Below, piece by piece: positions 35,534-46,718 of a stretch of DNA of 64,000 bases. Both the position numbers and the translations under genes were made by a program. The stretch is from Sulfurimonas sp. (lineage in GTDB: Bacteria; Campylobacterota; Campylobacteria; Campylobacterales; Sulfurimonadaceae): NCBI RefSeq assembly GCF_028694605.1, contig NZ_JAQVKP010000010.1:1-64000 (forward strand). The letters run 5' to 3'. Each line of letters begins with the position of its first letter. Position 1 is the first letter of the stretch. The notes under the pieces were generated by a model. The model had not been told where the DNA came from, ran no database searches, and saw only the letters and a program-made list of their open reading frames with translations.

Positions 35534-36763
35534 ATGGAAATTATAGACTATCCTATAGAGATTGATATCATCTTTGACACATTGAAAAAAAGCGGTATTA
35601 AGCCTATTTTAGTGGGTGGTTATATCAGAGATAAGCTTCTTAATAAGAAATCAAAAGATATTGATATCGAACTCTACGGAGTCTCATCTTTAGCTAAAGT
35701 TGAAAAAATTTTGCAAAAATTTGGAGATGTAAACAGCGTTGGAAAGAGTTTTGGTGTTTGCAAAATAGTGTTTAAAGGATATGATTTAGATTTTTCTCTA
35801 CCAAGAAAAGATAATAAAATAAAATCCGGACACCGTGGATTTGACGTAGAGATAGATTCAAATTTGGATTTCAAAACTGCTGCTTCAAGAAGAGATTTTA
35901 CCATCAATGCAATTGGCTATGACATTATAGAAAAAAAAATAGTTGACCCATTTAACGGCAAAGAAGATTTAAAAAACAGAATTCTTCGGGCTGTTAATCT
36001 GGATAGTTTTGGGCAAGACCCTCTAAGGGTTCTGCGTGCTGCCCAGTTTTGTGCCAGATTTAATTTTCAAATCGAATATAACTTATATCTTACATGCAAG
36101 GATATGGTTTCTAAACATTTACTTGATGAACTGCCAAAAGAGAGAGTATTTGAAGAGATAAAAAAACTTCTGCTAAAGTCGCAAAAACCATCAAGGGGGT
36201 TTAAACTCTTAAAGGAGTTCGGGTTTGATTTTTTTACGGAAAATATGTTTATTACAGATATAGTTGCCAAAAAACTAACAACAAACAAACAAACAAATCT
36301 TGTTTTAATGTTAGCTGCACTCTGTTATAACTTTAAGCAAAAAGAGACAGAACTGTTTCTTACAAAACTTACAAATGAAAAAAAACTTTTTCAAAGAGTT
36401 GTAGCACTTATTGAAACTCATAAAAAATTAAATGATTTAAATGACGATTACGCACTCTATAAGCTTGCTGTACTAACAAATATTGGAGAGCTTTTGATTT
36501 TAAGCAGTTCTATTTATACTCTAAAGGGTAATTCAGAAATGGTCAAAAAATGTGAAGATATCTATAAAAGAGCAAAAGAGTTAGGCATTATAGACAAAAA
36601 ACTCCCACCACTTTTAATGGGCAGAGATATCCTAAAACTTGAACTTCATCCATCAGCAAACTTTTCTCAGATTTTAAACGATGCCTATGAAGCTCAAATG
36701 CACGGCAAATTTAAAAACCATGACGAGGCTTCGATTTGGCTAAAAGAGTATTTAAAGCTTTGA
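35534..36763 (+). CDS. CCA-adding-type tRNA nucleotidyltransferase
   Basis: A 409-residue class II nucleotidyltransferase. The N-terminus has GGYIRDKLLNKKSKDIDIELYG with the catalytic DxD, then RRDFTINAIGYD and DPLRVLRAAQFCARFNF typical of CCA/poly(A) polymerases. The C-terminal part is helical and ends with a conserved SANFSQILNDAYEAQMHGKF block. It maintains tRNA 3' CCA ends, or may be one half of a split CC/A-adding system. It overlaps the convergent queF by 12 bases. Confidence 0.85.
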   Translation: MEIIDYPIEIDIIFDTLKKSGIKPILVGGYIRDKLLNKKSKDIDIELYGVSSLAKVEKILQKFGDVNSVGKSFGVCKIVFKGYDLDFSLPRKDNKIKSGHRGFDVEIDSNLDFKTAASRRDFTINAIGYDIIEKKIVDPFNGKEDLKNRILRAVNLDSFGQDPLRVLRAAQFCARFNFQIEYNLYLTCKDMVSKHLLDELPKERVFEEIKKLLLKSQKPSRGFKLLKEFGFDFFTENMFITDIVAKKLTTNKQTNLVLMLAALCYNFKQKETELFLTKLTNEKKLFQRVVALIETHKKLNDLNDDYALYKLAVLTNIGELLILSSSIYTLKGNSEMVKKCEDIYKRAKELGIIDKKLPPLLMGRDILKLELHPSANFSQILNDAYEAQMHGKFKNHDEASIWLKEYLKL

Positions 36764-37129
36764 ACTATCTATCTCTATAACAGTATGAACATTTCCTCGT
36801 GGGTTATAGTCTGCTACGATTTTCATATATTTTGGTTTTAGTTTTCTCTCTAAAACTTCATAAATTTCATTTGCACCGTTTTCATGCGATATATGTCTGT
36901 CTCTAAAAGAGTTTATATAAAGTTTTATAGCTTTTAGCTCAACTACCCATTCATCGGGCGTATATTCAAGATATATTGTTGCAAAGTCGGGATAACCGCT
37001 TCTTGGACACAAACAAGAAAACTCAGGAAGAGTCATCTTTATAAGATAGTCTCTTTTATATTGGTTCGGCCAAATCTCCAAATCCTTTTCCACATCAAAC
37101 TCATTAATAATTTTTTCACCGTATTTCAT
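36752..37129 (-). CDS. queF: NADPH-dependent 7-cyano-7-deazaguanine reductase QueF
   Basis: About 125 residues, the short unimodular QueF type. It reduces preQ0 to preQ1 in queuosine synthesis. The catalytic Cys lies in EFSCLCPRSGYPDFATIYLEY and the E-H pair in INSFRDRHISHENGANEIYEVL. Tandem start codons (GTG, ATG, ATG at 37135-37127) overlap the upstream stop in GTGATGATG; I take the third because the AAGGAG site is then at normal spacing. It is coupled to the GGDEF/EAL gene upstream. Confidence 0.92.
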   Translation of the reverse strand: MKYGEKIINEFDVEKDLEIWPNQYKRDYLIKMTLPEFSCLCPRSGYPDFATIYLEYTPDEWVVELKAIKLYINSFRDRHISHENGANEIYEVLERKLKPKYMKIVADYNPRGNVHTVIEIDSSKL

Positions 37130-37131
37130 CA

Positions 37132-38538
37132 TCACTCCTTAATTTTTTCTAGTGGTGCTAAAAATCTGCCTTGCAAATAATTAACTCCTACATCTTTAAA
37201 TAACTCTCTGCTCTCTTCATCTTCAATCATTTTCGCCCAAGTTTTCATACCTTTTTCATGTGCCATTGTATTAAAACCGCTAAGAATATTTTTATATCTG
37301 TTTTTATCCATTTTTTTACTATAAAAAGAGTCAAAACGTACCATATCTATATCTAAATCTCTTAAATACAAAAACGATGTATGTATAGAGCCTAATCTAT
37401 CAACTGCAATTGTAATTCCAAGTTCTTTTAATTGCTTTAGGTAACTGTTAAATTTTTCTATTTTTGGAAAATATTCATTTTCACTAAAAAGCAGAATTAT
37501 TCTGCCTTTAACACACTCATTTTTTTGAAACAACTCCTTGATTTTTGTTAAAACAACCGGATTTCTAATTGAGGTAGGTGCAATAGAGAGAGCAAATTTT
37601 TCATCTTTTGATTTTTTACAAATTTCTATAACCTCTTCTAAAACGATAATATCATATTCATGCATCAGTCTTAATTTATCCAAAATTTTCATATAATCTT
37701 TTTGATGCAATATTTTTTGTTCAGTCGTATTTAGTTTGATAAAACACTCTTTTAATGTAGCTTTTTCATCTTCAAAAACTTCTTGTATAAAAAATGTTAT
37801 ATCTCTTTTTTTGATTGCTTGAATGACAAAATATTCTAAATCACTTGGATCTATAATCTCTTGTATCGGTGTGAGATACTTTGAATTTTTATTACTGTTT
37901 TGAAGTTCAAAAAGATTTTCTATAAGATAATCAATATTTTTTGAAAATCTTATATCATTGAGAGCTGCGGAAATTTGTATCTCAATATCATCTACTTTAA
38001 ACTCTTCACTTTTAAGACACATTAATTCTATAATAGTTTTATACTGTTCTTTATCTCCGCTAAATCCAATAATAAAATCACCGCCTTTAATACGACCAAT
38101 CGGAAAATTAATAATCTCTTTAGTTTTTAAATACTCAGCTATCCATAAAACTACTTCAAAAAGTACTTTATCTCCATATTTAATACCATAGCGTTTATTT
38201 ATCTCATATAGATTGTCAACGCTTATAAGTAAAAGCGTGTATTCTCTGCTATTTTTAATCTCTTCTTTTAAATAATTATAAATATACTCCCTTGTAAAAG
38301 TTTTTGAAATGTTATCTGTTATTTTTGTATCAAAACCTTTATAAATAAGATAAAAAATAAAGTAGATACTAAAAAGCAGTACCAAAACAGCTTCAATATA
38401 AAAAGATGTACTGATAGTTTTTTGGCTTGTATAAAATGTATGTAAAATAAGTGCTAAAACAAGAGCAAAAATAGGAAGCACCATCCTTAGAGCTAGTCTA
38501 AAGCGGTACTCTCTCTCTTTAGTTTGCGGAAGAAGCAT
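37132..38538 (-). CDS. Membrane protein with degenerate GGDEF and EAL domains
   Basis: A 468-residue protein. Two membrane helices (residues about 12-70) precede a GGDEF-type domain whose signature is KGGDFI, missing the Glu, and an EAL-type domain that lacks EAL and whose DDFG-like loop reads VDRLGS. The catalytic residues for both c-di-GMP synthesis and breakdown are therefore largely lost, so it is probably a c-di-GMP or protein-interaction sensor. It lies 9 nt after gyrB and overlaps queF, and is likely co-transcribed with gyrB. Confidence 0.8.
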   Translation of the reverse strand: MLLPQTKEREYRFRLALRMVLPIFALVLALILHTFYTSQKTISTSFYIEAVLVLLFSIYFIFYLIYKGFDTKITDNISKTFTREYIYNYLKEEIKNSREYTLLLISVDNLYEINKRYGIKYGDKVLFEVVLWIAEYLKTKEIINFPIGRIKGGDFIIGFSGDKEQYKTIIELMCLKSEEFKVDDIEIQISAALNDIRFSKNIDYLIENLFELQNSNKNSKYLTPIQEIIDPSDLEYFVIQAIKKRDITFFIQEVFEDEKATLKECFIKLNTTEQKILHQKDYMKILDKLRLMHEYDIIVLEEVIEICKKSKDEKFALSIAPTSIRNPVVLTKIKELFQKNECVKGRIILLFSENEYFPKIEKFNSYLKQLKELGITIAVDRLGSIHTSFLYLRDLDIDMVRFDSFYSKKMDKNRYKNILSGFNTMAHEKGMKTWAKMIEDEESRELFKDVGVNYLQGRFLAPLEKIKE

Positions 38539-38547
38539 TACTGTTTT

Positions 38548-40857
<2,310 letters not shown>

Positions 40858-40881
40858 TTATAACTCCATATAACTTTTACT

Positions 40882-40939
40882 TAAGTAATAGACGACAAAT
40901 AATTTCATAGCTATGAGATTATTTGTCGTCTATTACTTA
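40882..40939. repeat. 58-bp near-perfect palindrome upstream of gyrB
   Basis: Arms 40882-40903 and 40918-40939 are perfectly complementary over 22 bp. Inside, after one T/G mismatch, the centre TCATAGCTATGA is itself a 12-bp palindrome, so the whole element can fold with almost no loop. It lies 25 bp before the gyrB start codon, in the 5' leader of gyrB, and could be a protein-binding operator or an RNA structure. Confidence 0.75.
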
Positions 40940-41007
40940 TTTTAAGCCATTCTATCTAATTTATTCTAAAAGGAAGTTTTATAGGCTCTGAAGAGGGGAT
41001 AGAGGTT

Positions 41008-41052
41008 TTTAGATTGCTCCGTTTTTTATTTAGAAAAACGGAGCAATCTAAA
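41008..41052. repeat. 19-bp perfect inverted repeat after dnaN
   Basis: Arms 41008-41026 and 41034-41052 pair perfectly around a 7-nt loop, 17 bp after the dnaN stop. It is a candidate dnaN terminator, though in the dnaN direction it is followed by A/C-rich sequence and not by a U-run; a T-run is present on the opposite side. Confidence 0.65.
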
Positions 41053-41068
41053 CTTTTTTAAAAAGGTT

Positions 41069-42136
41069 TTAGATAACTATTGGCATAACTACCGTTTTAA
41101 AATTATCATCACGTAAAACAAATGGCAAATTGCTCTCATTGAGTCCAATCGTAAATTCCGAATTGTTTATAACATTTAAAAAATCTAAGAGATATTTGCT
41201 ATTTATGGCAATAACAAAAGGGGATGAGAAGTTTGTTTTGTATTTTATTTCAGTCTTGGCTTCAATGTTATCATCACTTAAAGATTCAAAAATAATAGCG
41301 TCGTTCATAAAAGTAATTTTTACATCAGAGGAGATAGTAGTAATTTGCTTTATAGATTCTATCATAATTGCTTTTGGGAGAATTAGTGTATTTGCCACTT
41401 CTTTAGGGATTATTCTTGAATATTCAGGAAACTTTCCATTGATTAGTTTTGTAAAAAAAGTATATTGATGCGAATGGATAATTAAATTATTTTCATCATA
41501 GTAAAGCTCTATATTGTCAAAGAAAAGCTTTTGAATCTCGATAATTGCTTTTTTTGGAACTATTATGGAAAGTTCTGAACTACTTTGGTTTTCTATATTT
41601 ACAACAGCTAATCTTCTTGTGTCTGTTGAAGCGAAATTAATACTGTTCTCTTTAATATCTATAAGCGCACCGTTGAGTTCAAACTTAGGATTATTGGTAT
41701 CGATGGACGGAGTAATTTTTCTTAAAGAGTCAATAAGAGAGTGTGAATCAATGAGAATACGTGGTTTTCCCTCATAAACAGGAAATGCAGGAAACTCGTT
41801 GTATGAAAAAGTAGGAAGCTTAAATTTAGAGTGAGCTTGAGATATATATAAGAGTTCATTTTTAACTTCTAAATTGATTTCACCGTCTTTTAGAATTCTT
41901 ATAATGTCCAGTAATTTTTTACCATTGGCAGTAATGCTTCCATTTTCAAAAATATTTATTTTGTCTGTAGAGGCTATAAGTCCTATTTCATAATCTGTTG
42001 CTTTTATGATAAGTTTATTATCAGAAGCATTTATAAGAACATGAGATGTAATTTGGGAAGTATCTTTTTTTTCTAAAAAAGGCTGTATGTGAACTAAAAT
42101 ATTTTCAATGATGGATTTTTGGATTGTAACTCTCAT
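41069..42136 (-). CDS. dnaN: DNA polymerase III beta subunit (sliding clamp)
   Basis: A 355-residue clamp protein. Three repeated clamp domains are visible; GSITANGKKLLDIIRIL, FNYMF-free central LNGALIDIKENSINFASTDTRRLAVV and the C-terminal PFVLRDDNFKTVVMPIVI are typical. The last residues VVMPI form the conserved end of DnaN. It is placed downstream of dnaA on the same strand, separated by a 166-bp gap that carries DnaA boxes. Confidence 0.95.
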   Translation of the reverse strand: MRVTIQKSIIENILVHIQPFLEKKDTSQITSHVLINASDNKLIIKATDYEIGLIASTDKINIFENGSITANGKKLLDIIRILKDGEINLEVKNELLYISQAHSKFKLPTFSYNEFPAFPVYEGKPRILIDSHSLIDSLRKITPSIDTNNPKFELNGALIDIKENSINFASTDTRRLAVVNIENQSSSELSIIVPKKAIIEIQKLFFDNIELYYDENNLIIHSHQYTFFTKLINGKFPEYSRIIPKEVANTLILPKAIMIESIKQITTISSDVKITFMNDAIIFESLSDDNIEAKTEIKYKTNFSSPFVIAINSKYLLDFLNVINNSEFTIGLNESNLPFVLRDDNFKTVVMPIVI

Positions 42137-42139
42137 TTT

Positions 42140-42275
42140 TTATCCTATTTATTATTATAATTTTTAGTATTAGTAGTAGGAGCAAGTGATAATGTGAATA
42201 TCACCGTATAAGCCCAATTTTACAGGTTGCTTAAATGTGATGAACAGACATAATTGCTTTCACATTTGTTCACTT
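42140..42275. other. Probable oriC (oriC2-type) in the dnaA-dnaN gap
   Basis: The gap contains DnaA-box-like sites TGTGAATAT (42193-42201), GCTTTCACA (42256-42264) and TTGTTCACT (42266-42274). Read on the minus strand, the first box is followed after a GC-containing spacer by CCTACTACTAATACTA (42165-42180), which matches the repeated 3-nt DnaA-trio pattern, and then by a stretch almost purely A/T. Box, spacer, trio and AT-rich DUE in that order are the core bacterial unwinding arrangement. Epsilonproteobacteria have bipartite origins around dnaA. Confidence 0.7.
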
Positions 42276-42302
42276 AAGCAATTATATCTTTTTTTTACTT
42301 TT

Positions 42303-43613
42303 TTAAGAAGATGACGTAATTTTGTTCGTTAATTCCTCTATTTTAACTTTAAAATCTTCATCATTTTGTATAAGTTCGTTTATTTTTTTAAGCGTATGGC
42401 TTATGGCTGTATGGTCTTGCATTCCAAAGTACTGAGCGAGCTGCGGCATAGTATTTTGTGTTAGTTCGCGGCAGAGATATATGGCTATTCTTCTCGCATA
42501 AACTAGGTTTTTACTTCTGCCTTTTGAGCGAATTTCACTTGGTTTTATGTTTAAGTCTTTTGCGACATTTTGGGTAATAATATCAAGAGTCAGATTTGCT
42601 CTGTTTTCTTGAAGTTGGTCTTTAAGTACATTTTTTGTAAATTGTAAGTCTATGTCAACATGCATAAGCTGTGAATATGCATGAAGCTTAGAGAGAATAC
42701 CTTCAATTTCACGGACATTGCTCTCAATAACGGTTGCGATATAGTGAATAATATCTTTTGTAAGTGTGACTTTATTTATCTTACACTTATTTTCAATAAT
42801 TGCTATTTTAGTTTCTAGCTCAGGCGGCTGAATATCTGCGACAAGCCCATGTTCAAAACGGCTTTGAAGTCTTTTTTCAAGTCCTGCTATCTTTTTTGGA
42901 TGTTTATCTGCTGTTAAAATAATCTGTTTGCCAACACCTTTAAGCGCTTCAAAGGTGTGAAAAAACTCCTCTTGAATCCCCTCTTTGTTGCTTAAAAACT
43001 GTATATCATCAATGAGTAAAACATCGCATTTACGGTACTTTTCTTGAAATCTCTCCATAGTTTTGTTTCTTACATGACGGATAAAATCATTTAAAAACTG
43101 CTCAACAGTCGTATAAACGACGATTTTTCCCTGATTTTGTAAAACATTTCCTGCTGCTTGCATAAGGTGCGTTTTTCCAAGACCCACACCGCCATATATA
43201 AAAACGGGATTATACAAAATACCCGGTTTTTCGCTAACACTCTTTATGGTTGCGTATGCAAACTGGTTTGAACCGCCGACCATAAAGTTTTCAAATGTAT
43301 GAGATGGGTTAAGGAGCGAGTGTTGTTGGGGTTTTTGCTCTTTTTTTACCTCTGCTTTTTTGTCTTCTACTTGATTTTTAAGTGTAATATTTACATTAAG
43401 ATGAAGTGAGTGATGAACTTCAAAAAGGTGTTTGATTTTTGAGGCATACTTATTTTTAATCCAGTTTAGAACAAGGTTGTTTGGTGCATAAAAGATAGCC
43501 GTATCATTTGTCGATTTTTTTGTATCAAAGATGAGGTGTTTGATATATCTGTTGTACTCTATTTCAGATATCTCTTCTTTAAGCAGAAGTAAAATTTTTT
43601 CTCCGATATTCAC
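42303..43613 (-). CDS. dnaA: Chromosomal replication initiator DnaA
   Basis: A 436-residue AAA+ initiator. Domain I (residues 1-75) and a linker lead to Walker A GGVGLGKTHLM, Walker B LLIDDIQFLSNKEG and the Box VII arginine region LQSRFEHGLVADI. Domain IV carries the DNA-binding signature DHTAISHTLKKIN. It binds the DnaA boxes on both flanks. Its stop lies 28 bp before the nearest box of the dnaA-dnaN gap; ruvC is divergent. Confidence 0.97.
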   Translation of the reverse strand: MNIGEKILLLLKEEISEIEYNRYIKHLIFDTKKSTNDTAIFYAPNNLVLNWIKNKYASKIKHLFEVHHSLHLNVNITLKNQVEDKKAEVKKEQKPQQHSLLNPSHTFENFMVGGSNQFAYATIKSVSEKPGILYNPVFIYGGVGLGKTHLMQAAGNVLQNQGKIVVYTTVEQFLNDFIRHVRNKTMERFQEKYRKCDVLLIDDIQFLSNKEGIQEEFFHTFEALKGVGKQIILTADKHPKKIAGLEKRLQSRFEHGLVADIQPPELETKIAIIENKCKINKVTLTKDIIHYIATVIESNVREIEGILSKLHAYSQLMHVDIDLQFTKNVLKDQLQENRANLTLDIITQNVAKDLNIKPSEIRSKGRSKNLVYARRIAIYLCRELTQNTMPQLAQYFGMQDHTAISHTLKKINELIQNDEDFKVKIEELTNKITSSS

Positions 43614-43713
43614 AAAAAGCCTTTTATATATTTATGTGAATAGTAGCTATAATTCCCATAAACAAAGTTAAAACTATGTGAATAGCTCGTATATTACATG
43701 TGAAAGTAGATGA
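43614..43713. other. DnaA-box cluster upstream of dnaA (oriC1-type)
   Basis: Three same-oriented DnaA-box-like sites lie in 100 bp: TGTGAATAG at 43635-43643, TGTGAATAG at 43677-43685 and TGTGAAAG at 43699-43706 (reverse complement cores TTCACA). TATAAT at 43648-43653 points toward ruvC. The set fits the upstream half of a bipartite epsilonproteobacterial origin and may also mediate dnaA autoregulation. Confidence 0.65.
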
Positions 43714-44193
43714 ATGATAATCTTAGGAATAGATCCGGGAACAAGAAAAATGGGCTATGCTCTTATCTCTTTTGAGAATGGAAAAATAGCACTCATCGAA
43801 GCGGGGCTTATAAAGATTAAAGCCGAAGAGCTACAGTTTCAAATCCCGCAGATGGTTGAGGCTTTTGAGAGTATATTTAAAAATCACAAGATAGACGAAG
43901 TCGCAATGGAAGATATTTTTTATGCACATAACCCAAAAACAACCATAAAACTCGCTCAATTCCGTGGAGCAATAATGCTTATGCTTCTTCAGCAATTCGG
44001 GCAGTTTAATGAGTACACCGCACTTCAAGTAAAACAAGCACTAACAGGAAACGGAAAAGCGACAAAAGAGCAGGTAGCATTTATGGCAAAGAGGCTTTTA
44101 AATATAAAAAAAGAGATAAAACCGCTAGACATAACAGACGCTATCGCCGTTGCAATAACGCACTCTCAGAGAGTTAGACTAAAGCTGCAATAA
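43714..44193 (+). CDS. ruvC: Holliday junction endonuclease RuvC
   Basis: A 159-residue resolvase acting with RuvAB. The four acidic active-site residues are in [26 protein letters not shown], and the C-terminal [12 protein letters not shown]. Length is standard. The gene is divergent from dnaA and shares the 100-bp promoter/origin region with it. A weak hairpin with a T-rich tail follows around 44220-44255. Confidence 0.95.
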   Translation: MIILGIDPGTRKMGYALISFENGKIALIEAGLIKIKAEELQFQIPQMVEAFESIFKNHKIDEVAMEDIFYAHNPKTTIKLAQFRGAIMLMLLQQFGQFNEYTALQVKQALTGNGKATKEQVAFMAKRLLNIKKEIKPLDITDAIAVAITHSQRVRLKLQ

Positions 44194-44339
44194 CTCCTGT
44201 CAAACGAACTCCTAATCAACGCTATTAAATCTCAAACAGAGCGTATCTAAGATTTTTTTATAAGCCTATATTTTAAAATTAAAAGTAATTTAAACATATA
44301 TATATTATTATGACATACATCATAATAAAGGCTATCATA

Positions 44340-45662
44340 ATGTTTATAAACAGAAAAGATGAGCTTCAAGCGCTAGAAAACGAATATTCTAAAAAAAATG
44401 CTTCATTTAGTGTTATTTACGGCAGAAGAAGAGTTGGCAAGACGGCTCTCATTGGTCAATACATCCAAAATAAGCCACATTTCTACTTTTATGCGACTGA
44501 ATCCAACCTTGACGGGCAGCTTGAAAAGTTTGTAAAAGAGATTTTAAAACTCTCTGCATTGCCTTATGCCAGTAACCTGTCATTTAAAAATTTTGAAGAA
44601 GTTTTTGAGTTTATATCTACACTTAAGTTAGAAAAAAAACTTATTATTGCAATAGACGAGTATCAAAATCTATGCTATCTTGACAAAAGCTTCTCCTCTG
44701 TTTTGCAAAAATCATGGGATATGCACCTCTCTAAATCAAATATACATCTCATTTTATGTGGCTCTGTTTTTTCTATGATGCACTCTGAAGTTTTAGCCTA
44801 TAACGCTCCGCTTTATGGCAGAAGAACAACAAACATTCATTTAAAGGCTATAAAGTTTAGGTACTTAAGGGAGTTTTTACCAGGTATGAAAAAAACAGAG
44901 CTTATGGAGATATACGCTTCATTTGGAACTATCCCGAAATATCTTCAAATGTATGAAAAAAATAAAAGTTTTGAACAAAATATAGTTGATAATATTTTGG
45001 ATAAAAATTCTTATCTTTACAGTGAGGGCAATTTTTTGCTAAAACAAGAAATAAGTGATGCAGGAAGCTACTTTGCAATTTTAGAGAGCATATCAAAAGG
45101 CAATACAAAAGTAGGAGACATCGCAAAAGATTTGAAACTGCACTCATCTTATTTGCCAAAATATTTGGGCAAACTCATTGAGCTTGACATCTTAGAAAAA
45201 GAGGTACCCGTTACCGAGTCTAATCCGCTTAAAAGTAAACTTGGAAGGTATAAAATCAAAGATAAGTTTCTAAATTTTTGGTTTTACTATGTTTATAAAA
45301 ACTATAACTATCTTGAAATAAATCAAACCGAGCAGGTTTTGCAAGAGATAAAATTAAATTTTAACGATAGATTCGTATCTTTTGCATTTGAAGATGTTAT
45401 ACACGAAGAGATATTGCTTGAGCCGTTAAAATATTTAGAGTTTATACCTACAAAAATCGGGCGATGGTGGAGTAACAAAGAGGAGATCGACCTAGTAGCG
45501 TTTGATGATGAAAACATCTGTTTCATAGAGTGTAAATGGCGAAATAAAGTTGATAAAAAAAAGGTAGAGCAGCAACTGATAAATAAATCAATCCATCTCA
45601 AAGATGAAAGAAGACGCTCTTTTTTAGTTATAACCAAAGAGGAATTTGAAGCTCAAAAATAA
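44340..45662 (+). CDS. AAA ATPase with C-terminal PD-(D/E)XK-like (DUF234) domain
   Basis: About 440 residues. Walker A GRRRVGKTALIGQ near residue 30, Walker B KKLIIAIDEYQNL near 105 and a SMMHSEVLAYNAPLYGR sensor stretch match the archaeal-type ATPase family. A winged-helix region follows (LKLHSSYLPKYLGKLIELDILEK), then a C-terminal nuclease-like fold with RWWSNKEEIDLVAFDDENICFIECKWR, containing the E-x-D and E-x-K residues. These proteins are common but poorly understood in mobile and defence settings. I start at ATG 44340 rather than 44310 because Walker A spacing then matches the family. Confidence 0.8.
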   Translation: MFINRKDELQALENEYSKKNASFSVIYGRRRVGKTALIGQYIQNKPHFYFYATESNLDGQLEKFVKEILKLSALPYASNLSFKNFEEVFEFISTLKLEKKLIIAIDEYQNLCYLDKSFSSVLQKSWDMHLSKSNIHLILCGSVFSMMHSEVLAYNAPLYGRRTTNIHLKAIKFRYLREFLPGMKKTELMEIYASFGTIPKYLQMYEKNKSFEQNIVDNILDKNSYLYSEGNFLLKQEISDAGSYFAILESISKGNTKVGDIAKDLKLHSSYLPKYLGKLIELDILEKEVPVTESNPLKSKLGRYKIKDKFLNFWFYYVYKNYNYLEINQTEQVLQEIKLNFNDRFVSFAFEDVIHEEILLEPLKYLEFIPTKIGRWWSNKEEIDLVAFDDENICFIECKWRNKVDKKKVEQQLINKSIHLKDERRRSFLVITKEEFEAQK

Positions 45663-45750
45663 TTTATGCCAACAATTTCTCTTGTTTTATATCAAATAGC
45701 AAAAAAGCCAAAGATAGTATAATCTCTTCATTAAAATGTTAAGGAAAATT

Positions 45751-46716
45751 ATGAATCCGTACTTAAATTTGCCTGATGGACATCCTGTGAAGGTCTATCT
45801 GGAAGAAAATATGTTGATGAGAGGTTTGATAGCAAGTATCAGCAGTATCAACATAGTTGACAATTTTGAAGAGTTTGAAGATAAGTTCAAAAAACTTTGT
45901 CTTGTAGAGAAACACTTTGCAAGAAAAGAGAACCAACTTTTTCCGTATCTGGAAAAGTACGGTTGGACAAGTCCAAGCCAAAATATGTGGGCTTTTCACG
46001 ATGATATAAGAGCAGAGATAAAAACTGCTAGGTCTTTAGTTGAAGAAAAAAATATGCCTGCGCTTATGCAGCAACTGCAGAGAGTTTTTGGCTCTCTTGA
46101 ACATATTATGCAGGTTGAAGAGGGGAGACTTCTGCCAAATGCTATGAATATGTTGGATGAAGAGGATTGGAAAGAGATGCGTTCAGGCGATGAGGAGATA
46201 GGCTGGATGTTTGATAAGGCTCCTGCGGCGTATCCTCCGCATATTGAGGGCGAATACATCCATCCGTCTCAAGATAAGCAGAAGAGAAAACTTCCCTTTT
46301 CACTCGATGGCAGAATTAAGCTTGATGAGGGCTATATGCTCCCAGAGCAGATTAACTGGCTTTTGAAGTTTATGCCTGTTGATATTACTTATGTCGATGA
46401 GAATGATATCGTTATCTTCTATAACCGCGGGGATGAGAGAGTATTTCCAAGAAGTGCGGGGATTATCGGGCGTGAGGTTAAATTTTGCCATCCTCCAAAG
46501 TCCGTAGATCAAGTTTTGATGATTTTACGCGAGTTTAGAGCAGGTCGCAAAGATGAGGCTGAATTCTGGATAACATTCAAGGGCAAGTTTATTCACATAC
46601 GCTATTTTGCTATCAGAGATGATGAGGGTAACTACAAAGGTGTTATAGAAGTTTCTCAAGATGTCACACATATAAGACAGTTAGAGGGTCAAAGAAGACT
46701 GCTTGACTGGGAATAG
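45751..46716 (+). CDS. Hemerythrin-like/DUF438 protein with C-terminal PAS domain
   Basis: About 321 residues. The N-terminal region has a DUF438-like start and a hemerythrin HHE-type helical bundle (CLVEKHFARKENQLFPYLEKYG, AFHDDIRAEI, FGSLEHIMQVEEGRLLP), suggesting a diiron or haem-linked redox sensor. The C-terminal PAS domain (VDITYVDENDIVIFYNRGDERVFPR and a GVIEVSQDVTHI end) completes it. There is no output kinase or HTH. ATG 45751 has AAGGA. It probably senses oxygen or nitric oxide; target unknown. Confidence 0.8.
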   Translation: MNPYLNLPDGHPVKVYLEENMLMRGLIASISSINIVDNFEEFEDKFKKLCLVEKHFARKENQLFPYLEKYGWTSPSQNMWAFHDDIRAEIKTARSLVEEKNMPALMQQLQRVFGSLEHIMQVEEGRLLPNAMNMLDEEDWKEMRSGDEEIGWMFDKAPAAYPPHIEGEYIHPSQDKQKRKLPFSLDGRIKLDEGYMLPEQINWLLKFMPVDITYVDENDIVIFYNRGDERVFPRSAGIIGREVKFCHPPKSVDQVLMILREFRAGRKDEAEFWITFKGKFIHIRYFAIRDDEGNYKGVIEVSQDVTHIRQLEGQRRLLDWE

Positions 46717-46718
46717 TG

